From: an uncultured Collinsella sp. | Lineage (GTDB): Bacteria > Actinomycetota > Coriobacteriia > Coriobacteriales > Coriobacteriaceae | Assembly (NCBI GenBank): GCA_900546085.1 | Contig: URBS01000017.1 | Span: forward strand, 1-24,152 | DNA length: 24,152 nt | Direction of reading: 5' to 3' | Shown: positions 1 through 6,843 of the stretch, one piece after another | How positions within the stretch are numbered: position 1 is the stretch's first letter | How the letters are laid out: every line of letters begins with the position of its first letter | Made by a program: the position numbers and the translations under genes | The notes under the pieces: model-generated | Databases searched by the model: none | Told to the model about the DNA's origin: nothing | Seen by the model: only the letters and a program-made list of their open reading frames with translations

Positions 1-31
1 CGCCGGAAATCCCCGGCGCGGCCCGCTTTTT
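1..31 (+). terminator. 3' half of an intrinsic terminator cut by the window edge
   Basis: CGCCGG (1-6) can pair with CCGGCG (13-18). The following CGGCCCGC (19-26) runs into TTTTT (27-31). The right arm is longer than the visible left arm, so the left arm probably extends beyond base 1. It would end a plus-strand gene lying to the left of the window. Confidence 0.5.
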
Positions 32-63
32 GACTCACACGACACGCTTGCAAATTTAGGTCT

Positions 64-231
64 AATACTTTTCCCGCGAAGTGAACGAGCAAAAACGAGC
101 CCCCGAAGCATCGACACTTTTCAGACGCCATTTCCTGCGATTTCGTCGAGATTTTCCTGCGGTTTTGGCACCAAAAAATGTCGATGCTTCGGGGGTCCAA
201 AATAGGTCGTTCACTTCTGGGGAAAAGTATT
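64..231. repeat. Long imperfect inverted repeat, 53-nt arms
   Basis: The left arm (64-116) and right arm (179-231) are reverse complements in three blocks of 12, 11 and 17 bp, separated by a 2-nt mismatch and an 11-nt non-pairing internal stretch. The 62-nt spacer is T-rich and has no convincing gene. The short reading frames that cross it on both strands are products of the symmetry. It lies downstream of the SIS1 gene, beyond that gene's terminator. It could be a MITE-like palindrome or a strong RNA hairpin; the sequence alone does not decide. Confidence 0.8.
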
Positions 232-275
232 TGACTTCATTATTCGACAGCTGGGACGGGGTGCCGCGACGCAAA

Positions 276-302
276 CGGGACCCTCGTTTGGCGAAGGCCC
301 CG
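276..302 (-). terminator. Intrinsic terminator of the SIS1 gene
   Basis: On the minus strand an 11-bp stem (two G-U pairs) closes a CCAAA loop and is followed by TTT. It starts 26 nt past the SIS1 stop codon. The T tract is short, so termination may be weak or helped by the larger palindrome downstream. Confidence 0.55.
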
Positions 303-328
303 TCGTAAAAGTTCGCTTTCCCCGTTAC

Positions 329-1297
329 CTAGTACTGCTCGATGCCCATGTAGCGACGAACCTCGGGGCTGTGGTCGAACACCTTGCCGCGGGCGGCGCG
401 CAGCTCGCAGCTCATGTTGTAGAAGAAGATCGGCTCCAGGTACGAACGCACGCTGGCAGGCACGTCGCCCACGCCGTACTCGAGTGCGTCGAGCACCATG
501 ACCGTATCGGTGTGCGTGTTGAGGAACGCCAGCGCGCGCTCCTCCATGGGGCGGCACTCGCCCGATCCGAGCTGTACAAAGTAGAACACGCCGGGCTCGG
601 TGGCTTCGAACGGGCCGTGGAAGTACTCGCCGGAGTGGATGTAGCAGCAGTGCTGCCACTGCATCTCCATGAGCGAGCAGATGGCCATGGCGTAGGTCTG
701 GCTAAAGTTGGGGCCGGATCCCAGGATGTAGAAGAACTCGTGCTGCTGGCAGAGCTCGGCAAAGCGATCGCCCAGCTCGGCATTGACCTTCTCGCGGGCA
801 GCGGGCAACAGCGCATCCATCTGCTTAAGGCCGGCGTACATGTCGGCAAGCGCCTCATAACCCTCCTGCTGGTGGAGCAGTTCGGCGGCGATCAGAGCGC
901 CGATGCCCTGCGGTACCTCGGCCTGCGACACGCCCTCGCCCCAGGGGTAAACCCAGGTGGTCCACTTGCCGTTGTCGATCTTGGAGCCCTCGCAGTCGGT
1001 CATGGCGATGACCTCGGCGCCGGCAGCCAACGCCATCTCGCAGCCGTCAACGACCTCCTGCGTGTTGCCGCTGTGGCTGCAGGCAATAACGAGCGACTTC
1101 GGCCCTAGGCTCTTGGGGGCCATCAGGCAAAACTCGCGTGCAGTGTAGACCGTCGAGGTAAACGTGGTGGCCTCGCGCTTGAGCAGCTCGTTGGCCGGCA
1201 TCAGGTCGATCATCGAACCGCCGCAGGCAATCCAAAAGACGTTCTCAATCTTGTCCTTGCGCTCGATAATTTCCTGAACCAGATCGTGTGCGTTCAT
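329..1297 (-). CDS. SIS-domain sugar-phosphate deglycase, FrlB/FraB-like (SIS1)
   Basis: A 322-residue two-SIS-domain protein, the normal length for the FrlB/FraB/GfrEF family, whose members cleave 6-phosphorylated Amadori products to glucose 6-phosphate plus an amino acid. The first SIS half carries ACGGS (24-28) and a canonical phosphosugar loop CSHSGNT (73-79). The second half has EMQW (211-214) and SGEYFHGPFE (222-231). Glu211 and His227 are 16 residues apart, the spacing I recall for the catalytic pair of Salmonella FraB (E214/H230). The C-terminus RRYMGIEQY resembles that of FrlB. The ATG has AAGGAGG 9 nt upstream. The gene lies 144 bp downstream of a GntR gene on the same strand and has its own promoter flanked by two copies of an 18-bp operator-like site. 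The cytoplasmic substrate is unknown. A ketose/aldose isomerase or deaminase of the SIS superfamily is the alternative, less likely given the motifs. Confidence 0.9.
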   Translation of the reverse strand: MNAHDLVQEIIERKDKIENVFWIACGGSMIDLMPANELLKREATTFTSTVYTAREFCLMAPKSLGPKSLVIACSHSGNTQEVVDGCEMALAAGAEVIAMTDCEGSKIDNGKWTTWVYPWGEGVSQAEVPQGIGALIAAELLHQQEGYEALADMYAGLKQMDALLPAAREKVNAELGDRFAELCQQHEFFYILGSGPNFSQTYAMAICSLMEMQWQHCCYIHSGEYFHGPFEATEPGVFYFVQLGSGECRPMEERALAFLNTHTDTVMVLDALEYGVGDVPASVRSYLEPIFFYNMSCELRAARGKVFDHSPEVRRYMGIEQY

Positions 1298-1353
1298 GGT
1301 GATGTCCCTCCTTGTGTGGCGGTTTCGAACGACGACAGCTCGTACCTGCGGTC

Positions 1354-1433
1354 GTTCTATGTTGTCCTATTTATACCACGCACAACGACGCCCGTGAAGC
1401 CATTTCACTAAACTTGTTCTATGTTGTTCTATT
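1354..1433 (-). promoter_or_regulatory. SIS1 promoter with two direct-repeat operator candidates
   Basis: Minus-strand -35 TTCACG (1398-1393) and -10 TATAAA (1375-1370) are 17 nt apart. Two 18-bp sites, AATAGAACAACATAGAAC at 1433-1416 and a one-mismatch copy at 1371-1354, lie upstream of the -35 and over the end of the -10. Each site contains ATAGA/GAC-type heptamers repeated directly at 10-bp spacing. This placement fits repression, probably by the adjacent GntR1 (inference). Confidence 0.65.
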
Positions 1434-1441
1434 CGTGAACG

Positions 1442-2209
1442 TTAGATGCCAAACACGTAGCGCGAGCCCACGATCTTTTGGCGCCCGAGCAGCAAGGGCC
1501 GCTCGTCCGCATCGGTAAAGTACGCCTCCATATAGAAGAGCGGCTCACCGACCGGGATCTCGAGCAGTGGCGCGACTTGAGCGTCGGCAAGCGCAATCTC
1601 CACGGTACAAGGGTCGGACTTGAGCGGCGCGCGACCCGAATGCTCGGCAACGAGCGCAAAGATCGAGTTATCGGCGAGGTCCTTATCGGCAAGCGTCTGC
1701 AGATAGGGATGGTCAGCCAGCACAAAGGCGTTGTTCTCGAGCATGACGGGGATACCGTCGGCCGTGCGCACGCGCTCGACCACGATAAGCTCGCAGCCGG
1801 GCTCCACGCCAAAGAACGCCGCATCCTCGCGCGTCGCCGCGACCACCGTGCGCGACACCAGACGCGCACCCGGCACCATGTCGTTGGCAGCGCAACCCTC
1901 GGAAAAGCTCTGAACGTCACCCTTCTGGCGAATCTTGCGCTTGAGCTTGGGAGCGCACACAAAGGTGCCCCTCCCCTGCTGGCGGCTGAGATACCCCGCG
2001 CGTGACAGCTCCTCGATGGCACGGCGCACGGTGATGCGCCCCACGCCGTAGGACTTCGCGAGCTCCATCTCGGAAGGAATGCGCGAGCCGGCCGCGTACA
2101 CGCCGCGCGCGATCTCGCCCTTTAGGTCGTCCATAACCTGCTGGTACAGCGGCACGGCGGACACCTCGGCGCGCTCGGAACGTTCGGTCTTGCTATCGGC
2201 TGCCATCAT
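1442..2209 (-). CDS. GntR-family (HutC/UTRA) transcriptional regulator GntR1
   Basis: A 255-residue regulator. The N-terminal winged helix-turn-helix (about 18-85) has PLYQQVMDDLKGEI, SRIPSEMELAKSYGVGRITV and QQGRGTFV, the usual GntR signatures. The remainder (about 100-250) is a UTRA effector domain, which in this subfamily binds sugar phosphates or related metabolites. Its first ATG overlaps the recQ stop codon (TAATG), so it is probably translationally coupled to recQ. A second ATG at 2206 is better spaced from GGAG (2217-2214) and may be the true start. It lies directly upstream of SIS1, whose promoter carries two matching 18-bp sites, so GntR1 is the likely local repressor (inference). 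It is a paralogue of GntR2 and GntR3, with only moderate similarity. Confidence 0.93.
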   Translation of the reverse strand: MMAADSKTERSERAEVSAVPLYQQVMDDLKGEIARGVYAAGSRIPSEMELAKSYGVGRITVRRAIEELSRAGYLSRQQGRGTFVCAPKLKRKIRQKGDVQSFSEGCAANDMVPGARLVSRTVVAATREDAAFFGVEPGCELIVVERVRTADGIPVMLENNAFVLADHPYLQTLADKDLADNSIFALVAEHSGRAPLKSDPCTVEIALADAQVAPLLEIPVGEPLFYMEAYFTDADERPLLLGRQKIVGSRYVFGI

Positions 2210-4191
2210 TACGCTCCATCCCGTGCATGCTCGGACTCAAACTCTTCAATCGCCGCCATAAACTGCTCGCCAAAGGCGTCGGCCTTTTTCTCGCCAATGC
2301 CGTTGACCCGGATCAGCTCCTCGCGCGTTTGAGGGCGCAGGCGGCACAGGCCGCGCAGAGCCTTGTCGGAAAAGACCATATACGGCGCCATCTCCAGCTC
2401 GGTCGAGATCTCCTTGCGCAAGGCACGCAGGCGCTCGAACAGCTCGGCATCGTCGCCCACGCGCGGGCGCTGATCCAGCTCGGCCTCCTCGCGCAGCAGA
2501 TCCACCGCGCGGCGGGCGCGGGCCGAGGCCTTGCGCTTGGACGCGCGACGCTTAACGGTAAAGGCGAACGCCTCATCCTCGACCTCGCCGGCACGCGGAC
2601 CCAGTCCCACGACCGGGTACTGCCCCTGCGAGGTGGCCAAATAACCGCGGCCGCACAGCTGGCCGATGATGTCCTTGATGCGCCCGACCGATTCGCTCGA
2701 CAGCTCACCGTAGCCGCGGTCCTCGTCCAGATGCATCTGGCGAATGCGCTCGGTATTGCCGCCGTGGAGCACGTCGGCGATCAGCGACTTGCCAAAGCGC
2801 ATGGGTCGCGTGGCCACATAGCGCACGGCGGCGCGGGCCATATCGGTGACGTCCTCGACCTCGAACTGCGTGAGGCAGTTGCTGCAGTTGCCGCAGCCCT
2901 CGGCTTCGTCCGTGGCGGTGGCGCCCGCACCAGCCGCAGCAGCATGCTCGGCCGCGGCCTCGTCGCCAAAGTAGCGCAGCATATATTCGCGCAGGCAGCC
3001 GGTGGTATTGCAGTAGCCCTCCATCTGGCTGAGCAGACGATATCGATTTTGGAGCGCCCACGCGCGTTGCTCGTCGTCGAGCGCCTCGTCGGCCGCATCG
3101 CCGCGGTCGATTAAAAAGCGGCGCATGCGAAAATCGTTGCCGTTCCACAGTAAGTGACAGCTGGCCGGATCGCCATCGCGGCCGGCGCGGCCCGCCTCCT
3201 GGTAGTAGGCCTCGATGCTCTCGGGCACATTGTTGTGGATCACGTAGCGCACGTTGGGCTTGTCGATGCCCATGCCAAAGGCGTTGGTGGCAACCATCAC
3301 CTGAAGATCGTCGTCAATAAAGGCACGCTGGCTTTGACGGCGGGCGTCGTTGCCCATGCCGGCATGGTAGCGGCCAACGCGAATGCCGCTGGGGCCCAGC
3401 GCCTCGGCAAGCTCGCCTGCCAGCGCATCGACCGTCTTGCGGGTCGAACAATACACGATGCCGCTCTCGCCCGAATGCGCGATCACATAGTCGCGCACCC
3501 AGGCGGTCTTGGCTTTGTCGCCCATCTCCTCGCAGCCAAAGTAGAGGTTCTTGCGATCGAAGCCCGTCACCACCGTCGCGGGGTTTTGCAGGCCGAGCAT
3601 CTGCTGGATGTCCGCACGCACGCGCTCGGTTGCCGTAGCGGTAAAGGCCGCCACGATGGGGCGCTGCGGCAGGGAATCGATGAACTCACGAATCTGCAGG
3701 TAGGCGGGGCGGAAATCCTGGCCCCATTGGCTCACGCAGTGGGCCTCGTCAATGGCCACGAGCGGCACGCCAATGCCGCCGTCCGCCGCGGCCTCCTGCG
3801 CAAAGGCTAAAAAGCGCGGCTCGAGCAGGCGCTCGGGCGCCACGTACATAAGTTGGTAGCGGCCCTCGCGCGCCCGCTTGAGCACGGTGTTTTGCTGGGC
3901 CGGAGTAAGGCTGGAGTTGAGATAACTGGGGCGCGCACCCGCCGCGAGCAGCGCGCGGGTCTGGTCCTCCATAAGCGACAGCAACGGACTCACCACAAAG
4001 GTGATGCCGGGAAGCATGAGCGCGGGCACCTGGTAGCAAATGGACTTGCCGGCGCCCGTGGGCATAACGCCCAGCGCGTCGCAGCCGGCAAGGATCGCAT
4101 CGACCATACGGTCCTGCCCCGGGCGAAACGAGGTGTAGCCAAAATAGGCGCCGAGCGTGTCGAGCGCCGTCTGCTGCATGCTATCGGTCAT
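2209..4191 (-). CDS. recQ: ATP-dependent DNA helicase RecQ
   Basis: A 660-residue 3'-5' superfamily 2 helicase used in recombination and repair of stalled forks. The helicase core has Walker A PTGAGKS (44-50), DEAH (148-151), the aromatic-rich loop CVSQWGQDFRP (152-162), TATAT (184-188) and motif VI QEAGRAGRDG (331-340). The RQC zinc ligands are C399, C433, C436 and C439. The first two are 33 residues apart, where E. coli RecQ has 16; the difference is an Ala-rich insert (410-430). A winged helix follows, then an HRDC domain at about 582-655. The start ATG has AGGA 6 nt upstream, and a perfect -10 TATAAT lies 32 nt before it. The stop overlaps the start of gntR1, so the two share a transcript. 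Confidence 0.97.
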   Translation of the reverse strand: MTDSMQQTALDTLGAYFGYTSFRPGQDRMVDAILAGCDALGVMPTGAGKSICYQVPALMLPGITFVVSPLLSLMEDQTRALLAAGARPSYLNSSLTPAQQNTVLKRAREGRYQLMYVAPERLLEPRFLAFAQEAAADGGIGVPLVAIDEAHCVSQWGQDFRPAYLQIREFIDSLPQRPIVAAFTATATERVRADIQQMLGLQNPATVVTGFDRKNLYFGCEEMGDKAKTAWVRDYVIAHSGESGIVYCSTRKTVDALAGELAEALGPSGIRVGRYHAGMGNDARRQSQRAFIDDDLQVMVATNAFGMGIDKPNVRYVIHNNVPESIEAYYQEAGRAGRDGDPASCHLLWNGNDFRMRRFLIDRGDAADEALDDEQRAWALQNRYRLLSQMEGYCNTTGCLREYMLRYFGDEAAAEHAAAAGAGATATDEAEGCGNCSNCLTQFEVEDVTDMARAAVRYVATRPMRFGKSLIADVLHGGNTERIRQMHLDEDRGYGELSSESVGRIKDIIGQLCGRGYLATSQGQYPVVGLGPRAGEVEDEAFAFTVKRRASKRKASARARRAVDLLREEAELDQRPRVGDDAELFERLRALRKEISTELEMAPYMVFSDKALRGLCRLRPQTREELIRVNGIGEKKADAFGEQFMAAIEEFESEHARDGA

Positions 4192-4222
4192 GGTTTCCTA
4201 ACGTCCAAGTCATCTGCCGCCG

Positions 4223-4228
4223 ATTATA
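4223..4228 (-). promoter_or_regulatory. recQ -10 element TATAAT
   Basis: A perfect TATAAT lies on the minus strand, preceded by a GC-rich stretch with no good -35 hexamer. It predicts transcription start near 4216, giving a leader of about 25 nt before the recQ ATG. Confidence 0.5.
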
Positions 4229-4357
4229 CGCCGCCACGCGGACCGGTGCCGCACGGCTGCCGGCCACGGGCGATGCAATCCGAAGGGAACGAGCGTGGAT
4301 TTTCGGACACTTTCCGGATGAGCGTGGAAACGTCGCTGGTTGCGCATAAGTCAGCGA

Positions 4358-4455
4358 AAACGCCCCTAAGCGAGCAAGGTGACGTGAAAGAGGAGGGAAG
4401 CGTACTTCGGTACGCGACCGACGATTGAACGTCAGATTGCCGCTTAGGGGCGTTT
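4358..4455. other. Nested hairpin element with 15-bp outer stem and UUCG-capped inner stem
   Basis: The arms 4358-4372 and 4441-4455 are perfect 15-bp reverse complements (AAACGCCCCTAAGCG). Inside, GACGT (4381-4385) pairs with ACGTC (4429-4433). The core GCGTAC-TTCG-GTACGC (4400-4415) is a perfect 6-bp stem with a TTCG tetraloop. The order of stems is fully nested. No coding frame is supported. It lies in the 352-bp gap between gntR2 and recQ, and may be a structured RNA, a complex terminator for gntR2, or a palindromic mobile element. Confidence 0.7.
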
Positions 4456-4470
4456 GCAGCGTCGACCGGT

Positions 4471-4492
4471 CCGCCGTTCGTTAGAACGGCGG
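4471..4492. terminator. 9-bp GTTA-loop hairpin downstream of gntR2
   Basis: CCGCCGTTC (4471-4479), loop GTTA, then GAACGGCGG (4484-4492) is a perfect 9-bp stem. It can be extended by GGT/ACC around a bulged A. There is no T run on either side, so it may protect the 3' end or be part of a compound terminator. Confidence 0.4.
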
Positions 4493-4515
4493 AACCAAAG
4501 GCGCAGCGTCGGCCC

Positions 4516-4543
4516 GTTACGCGGTTTGGTAAAACCGCGTAAC
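4516..4543 (-). terminator. 12-bp hairpin abutting the gntR2 stop codon
   Basis: GTTACGCGGTTT (4516-4527) and AAACCGCGTAAC (4532-4543) form a perfect 12-bp stem with a 4-nt loop. It starts at the first base after the gntR2 stop codon. It lacks a clear T tract, but its position suggests 3'-end formation. Confidence 0.55.
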
Positions 4544-5263
4544 TTACATCACCATGACGTAGCGGCTACCCACGTAGTACTGTTTGCCGAGCAAAACCGG
4601 CTCATCGTTGGGACCGGTAAAGCCGGCGCGCAGGTTGAGCAGCGGATCATGCGGGGCAATGCCCAGCTCGGCCGCCTGCTCGGCATTAGCTCGAACGGCC
4701 TCGACCGTACGGTAGCCAACCGAGACAATCGGCGTTCCGCCAACACGCTCGACCTCGGCAAAAATCGACTTGTCCTCAAGATCGGCCGTCAACAGCTCAC
4801 GGTAGGCGTCAAACGGCACAAAGATGTTCTCCTCAAAGATGGGCTCGCCGTCGGCCGTACGCACGCGCTTGATATGCAGTAGCAGCGCATCCTTCTGCAG
4901 ACCAAAGAACTCCATCTCGTTTTGGCGCGCCGGAACGATCTGGCGATCGACCACGTGCGCACCGGCCTTCATGCCGTTGCCGGCACACAGCGCGGTAAAC
5001 GTCTGCAGCGTCGAGGCATGGAACTGACGATTGATGTGCGGTGTGGAAACAAAGGTGCCGCGGCCCTGTTGCTTAACCAGGTAGCCATCGGAGCACAACT
5101 CCTCGACGGCGCGACGCACCGTAATTCGGCTCACGTCGTACTGCTCGGCAAGCTCGAGCTCGGACGGAATACGCTCCTTGGGTGCATAAACACCTTTCTC
5201 GATCGCATCTTTGATTTCGTCATAAATCTGCTGGTAAAGCGGTGCATTTTTGGGTGCAGGCAT
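4544..5263 (-). CDS. GntR-family (HutC/UTRA) transcriptional regulator GntR2
   Basis: A 239-residue regulator. The winged helix (about 7-75) has APLYQQIYDEIKDAI, RIPSELELAEQYDVSRITVRRAVEEL and KQQGRGTFVS. The UTRA domain (about 90-238) ends in GKQYYVGSRYVMVM, very like the C-terminus of GntR1 (GRQKIVGSRYVFGI), so the two are paralogues. It has no adjacent metabolic gene. Downstream is the hairpin-rich gap before recQ; upstream is the YitT gene on the same strand. Its leader contains TATAACGTCT (5306-5315), which also occurs in the PTS operon promoter, and GTATATAACG, which recurs in the DMT promoter. It is therefore a candidate regulator of both and of itself (inference). Confidence 0.93.
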   Translation of the reverse strand: MPAPKNAPLYQQIYDEIKDAIEKGVYAPKERIPSELELAEQYDVSRITVRRAVEELCSDGYLVKQQGRGTFVSTPHINRQFHASTLQTFTALCAGNGMKAGAHVVDRQIVPARQNEMEFFGLQKDALLLHIKRVRTADGEPIFEENIFVPFDAYRELLTADLEDKSIFAEVERVGGTPIVSVGYRTVEAVRANAEQAAELGIAPHDPLLNLRAGFTGPNDEPVLLGKQYYVGSRYVMVM

Positions 5264-5277
5264 ATCTAATCACTCTT

Positions 5278-5315
5278 ATCGAAATATCGAAATAACTAAT
5301 ACGTATATAACGTCT
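5278..5315. promoter_or_regulatory. gntR2 leader with direct repeats and operator-like motif
   Basis: Two perfect tandem ATCGAAAT octamers occupy 5278-5293. The palindrome ATACGTAT (5299-5306) runs into TATAACGTCT (5306-5315). The latter 10-mer is identical to 11447-11456 in the PTS promoter. The AT-rich block upstream of a GntR start is typical of an autoregulatory operator; the exact promoter hexamers are unclear. Confidence 0.5.
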
Positions 5316-5353
5316 AGTTTCATGTTACCTCATATTGATAAAACGATACACCC

Positions 5354-5399
5354 CACCTACCAAAAAGCGACAGCTTCATTTTGGTAGGTTTTATCTGGG
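5354..5399. repeat. 46-mer dispersed repeat, copy A
   Basis: It matches 7487-7532 without gaps at all but five positions. It contains an inverted repeat CCTACCAAAA (5356-5365) / TTTTGGTAGG (5379-5388). In copy B the changes in the left arm still allow pairing through wobbles. It lies between gntR2 and the YitT gene. Confidence 0.75.
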
Positions 5400-5407
5400 C
5401 AAACGAA

Positions 5408-5441
5408 AGTCCCTCGAAAGCAACGGGGCTTTCGAGGGGCT
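5408..5441 (-). terminator. Terminator hairpin of the YitT gene
   Basis: CCCTCGAAAGC (5411-5421) and GCTTTCGAGGG (5428-5438) form a perfect 11-bp stem with a 6-nt loop, extendable by three pairs with one wobble. On the minus strand it is followed by a T-rich stretch (CTTTCGTTTG). It lies about 40 nt past the YitT stop codon. Confidence 0.65.
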
Positions 5442-5482
5442 CATGCGGAAGGGTTGCGCCGGGCCGGCAAAATGCCAATACC

Positions 5483-6490
5483 CTACTTGCCGTCGTCCTG
5501 CTGCAGGCTGTCCTGCTCGCTGAGGCGCGCCTGCCTGCTGGCCATGCGCGCGGGCTTGTCGGGATCGGGTACGGCCGTGGGCATGGGCTCGTCGACATGA
5601 CCGCCCCACCAGCCGCCCACAAAGTTGAGCGTGTGGAACACGTTGATCACGGCGCCGGGATCAATGTCGCACACTAGCTTGATAATGTCCTGGCTCTCAT
5701 AGGTCGAGACAACGGCGTGCAGCAGATACATCTTTTCGCGGCTGTATCCGCCGATGACCTCGGCGCAGCTAATGCCGTGCTGAAAATGGTCAACATAGGC
5801 GGTCATGACTTCGTCTGCCTTGCGCGTCGTGATCTGCAGCGTCACGCGGTCGTAGCGACGATAGAAACTGTCGATGGTCTTGGTCGAAATAAACTGGAAC
5901 ACGATGGAGTACGCCGCGTTGTCCCAGCCAAACATAAAGCCAAAGATCGCCAGGATAAAGCAGTTGAAACCAAAGATGACGCCCCAGATAGTCTTGCCCG
6001 TGTGGTTGGAGATCCACAGCGCGATAAAGTCGGTGCCGCCGGTGGATGCGCCGGACTTTAGCGCGATGGCAGCGCCCAGACCCGAGACCACGCCGCCAAA
6101 AATGATGAGCATAATCTTGTCGCCCAAAAACGGGGCAAAGTGAAAGATGTTGAGGAACAGCGACGAGAGCACGACCTGCATCATCGAGAAGATGACGAAG
6201 CGCTTGCTAATGCCGCTCCAGCATAGGAGCGCCACGGGGATGTTGAGCGCGAGCATACCGAGCGAGATGTCGATGTGGACGCCGCCGAGCGAGGTAACGC
6301 GATCGAGTAGGACCGCGACGCCGGTGAGACCGCTCGGAAGCAGGTCGGCGGGTTGAATGAACGCCTGGATCAGAAATGTCTGGAGAACGGCAGAAATGGT
6401 GACCGCCACGGCGGTGATGGCGCGGCGAACGATGGTGAGGCGGCCGAGCACGAGCACGCGGTCCGTGAGCTGTTCGATGGCGTTCGCCAC
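5483..6490 (-). CDS. YitT-family membrane protein (DUF161/DUF2179)
   Basis: A 335-residue protein from a GTG start. I chose this start because GAAGGGAG lies just upstream and a candidate -10 TACAAT (6541-6536) sits between it and an in-frame ATG at 6622. The first 200 residues hold five or six hydrophobic segments with IQAFIQPADLLPSGLTGVAVLL and KSGASTGGTDFIALW, typical of YitT. A soluble DUF2179 domain follows (about 205-290, with VTLQITTRKADEVMTAYV and GGYSREKMYLLHAVVS). A hydrophilic 40-residue tail (EPMPTAVPDPDKPARM onward) is beyond the usual end. The family's molecular function is not established. It is monocistronic, with its own terminator and no obvious link to the sugar genes. Confidence 0.9.
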   Translation of the reverse strand: MANAIEQLTDRVLVLGRLTIVRRAITAVAVTISAVLQTFLIQAFIQPADLLPSGLTGVAVLLDRVTSLGGVHIDISLGMLALNIPVALLCWSGISKRFVIFSMMQVVLSSLFLNIFHFAPFLGDKIMLIIFGGVVSGLGAAIALKSGASTGGTDFIALWISNHTGKTIWGVIFGFNCFILAIFGFMFGWDNAAYSIVFQFISTKTIDSFYRRYDRVTLQITTRKADEVMTAYVDHFQHGISCAEVIGGYSREKMYLLHAVVSTYESQDIIKLVCDIDPGAVINVFHTLNFVGGWWGGHVDEPMPTAVPDPDKPARMASRQARLSEQDSLQQDDGK

Positions 6491-6535
6491 GTAGGCTCCC
6501 TTCGAAGGCAGATGTAGTTGTGGGGCATGCCCGCG

Positions 6536-6541
6536 ATTGTA
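6536..6541 (-). promoter_or_regulatory. Candidate -10 (TACAAT) of the YitT gene
   Basis: TACAAT lies on the minus strand 46 nt before the GTG start. No good -35 is visible at 16-18 nt. A similar TACAAT precedes the threonine aldolase gene. Confidence 0.35.
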
Positions 6542-6625
6542 GCATGGAGCGTGCGGGGGCGCTTCAATTCGCCCTCTCTCGACAACCAAAACGAGCCAGC
6601 AGCTCCCCAACCAAAGAGCCAAATT

Positions 6626-6748
6626 CTAAGTGAGTAGACTTTTCGCGATCTACCAAGCACACTCAAAACAGCCACCTCTCCGACCTGCGGTTTTACTAAG
6701 GCAGATACGCTTTGTGCTCGGCATGTGCCAAAAAGTCTACTCACTTAG
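6626..6748. repeat. Inverted repeat with perfect 18-bp ends
   Basis: CTAAGTGAGTAGACTTTT (6626-6643) is exactly complementary to AAAAGTCTACTCACTTAG (6731-6748). The 87-nt interior has a GC-poor, non-coding look and a small internal AGCAC/GTGCT pairing. It sits in the 353-bp gap between the YitT gene and the HAD gene. The terminal symmetry suggests a MITE-like element or a stable hairpin RNA. No target-site duplication is evident. Confidence 0.75.
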
Positions 6749-6799
6749 TCCGAGTCGAAGCCAAACGGATCTAAATTGAAGCCAAAATGAGCCAATCCA

Positions 6800-6833
6800 C
6801 CGCAAGAGACGTGTGAATCCGCACTTCTTGCGG
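6800..6833 (-). terminator. Hairpin downstream of the HAD gene
   Basis: CCGCAAGA (6800-6807) pairs with TCTTGCGG (6826-6833) across an 18-nt loop that can form a further GTG/CAC pairing. It starts about 10 nt beyond the HAD stop codon. There is no strong T run. Confidence 0.45.
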
Positions 6834-6843
6834 CGAATTGACG

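Noticed and set aside
81..308. 75- and 70-codon frames on both strands in the left palindrome
   Set aside because: They encode mirrored peptides (PEASTLFRR / PEASTFFGA) because the DNA is an inverted repeat; no ribosome site.
329..1297. SIS proteins as AgaS-type galactosamine-6-phosphate enzymes or GlmS
   Set aside because: No glutaminase domain, shorter than AgaS, and the C-terminal RRYM...Y and EMQW/HGPFE blocks fit the FrlB/FraB group instead.
6491..6622. N-terminal extension of the YitT gene to ATG 6622
   Set aside because: The strong ribosome site and the candidate promoter both lie downstream of that ATG; the extension does not resemble the family.
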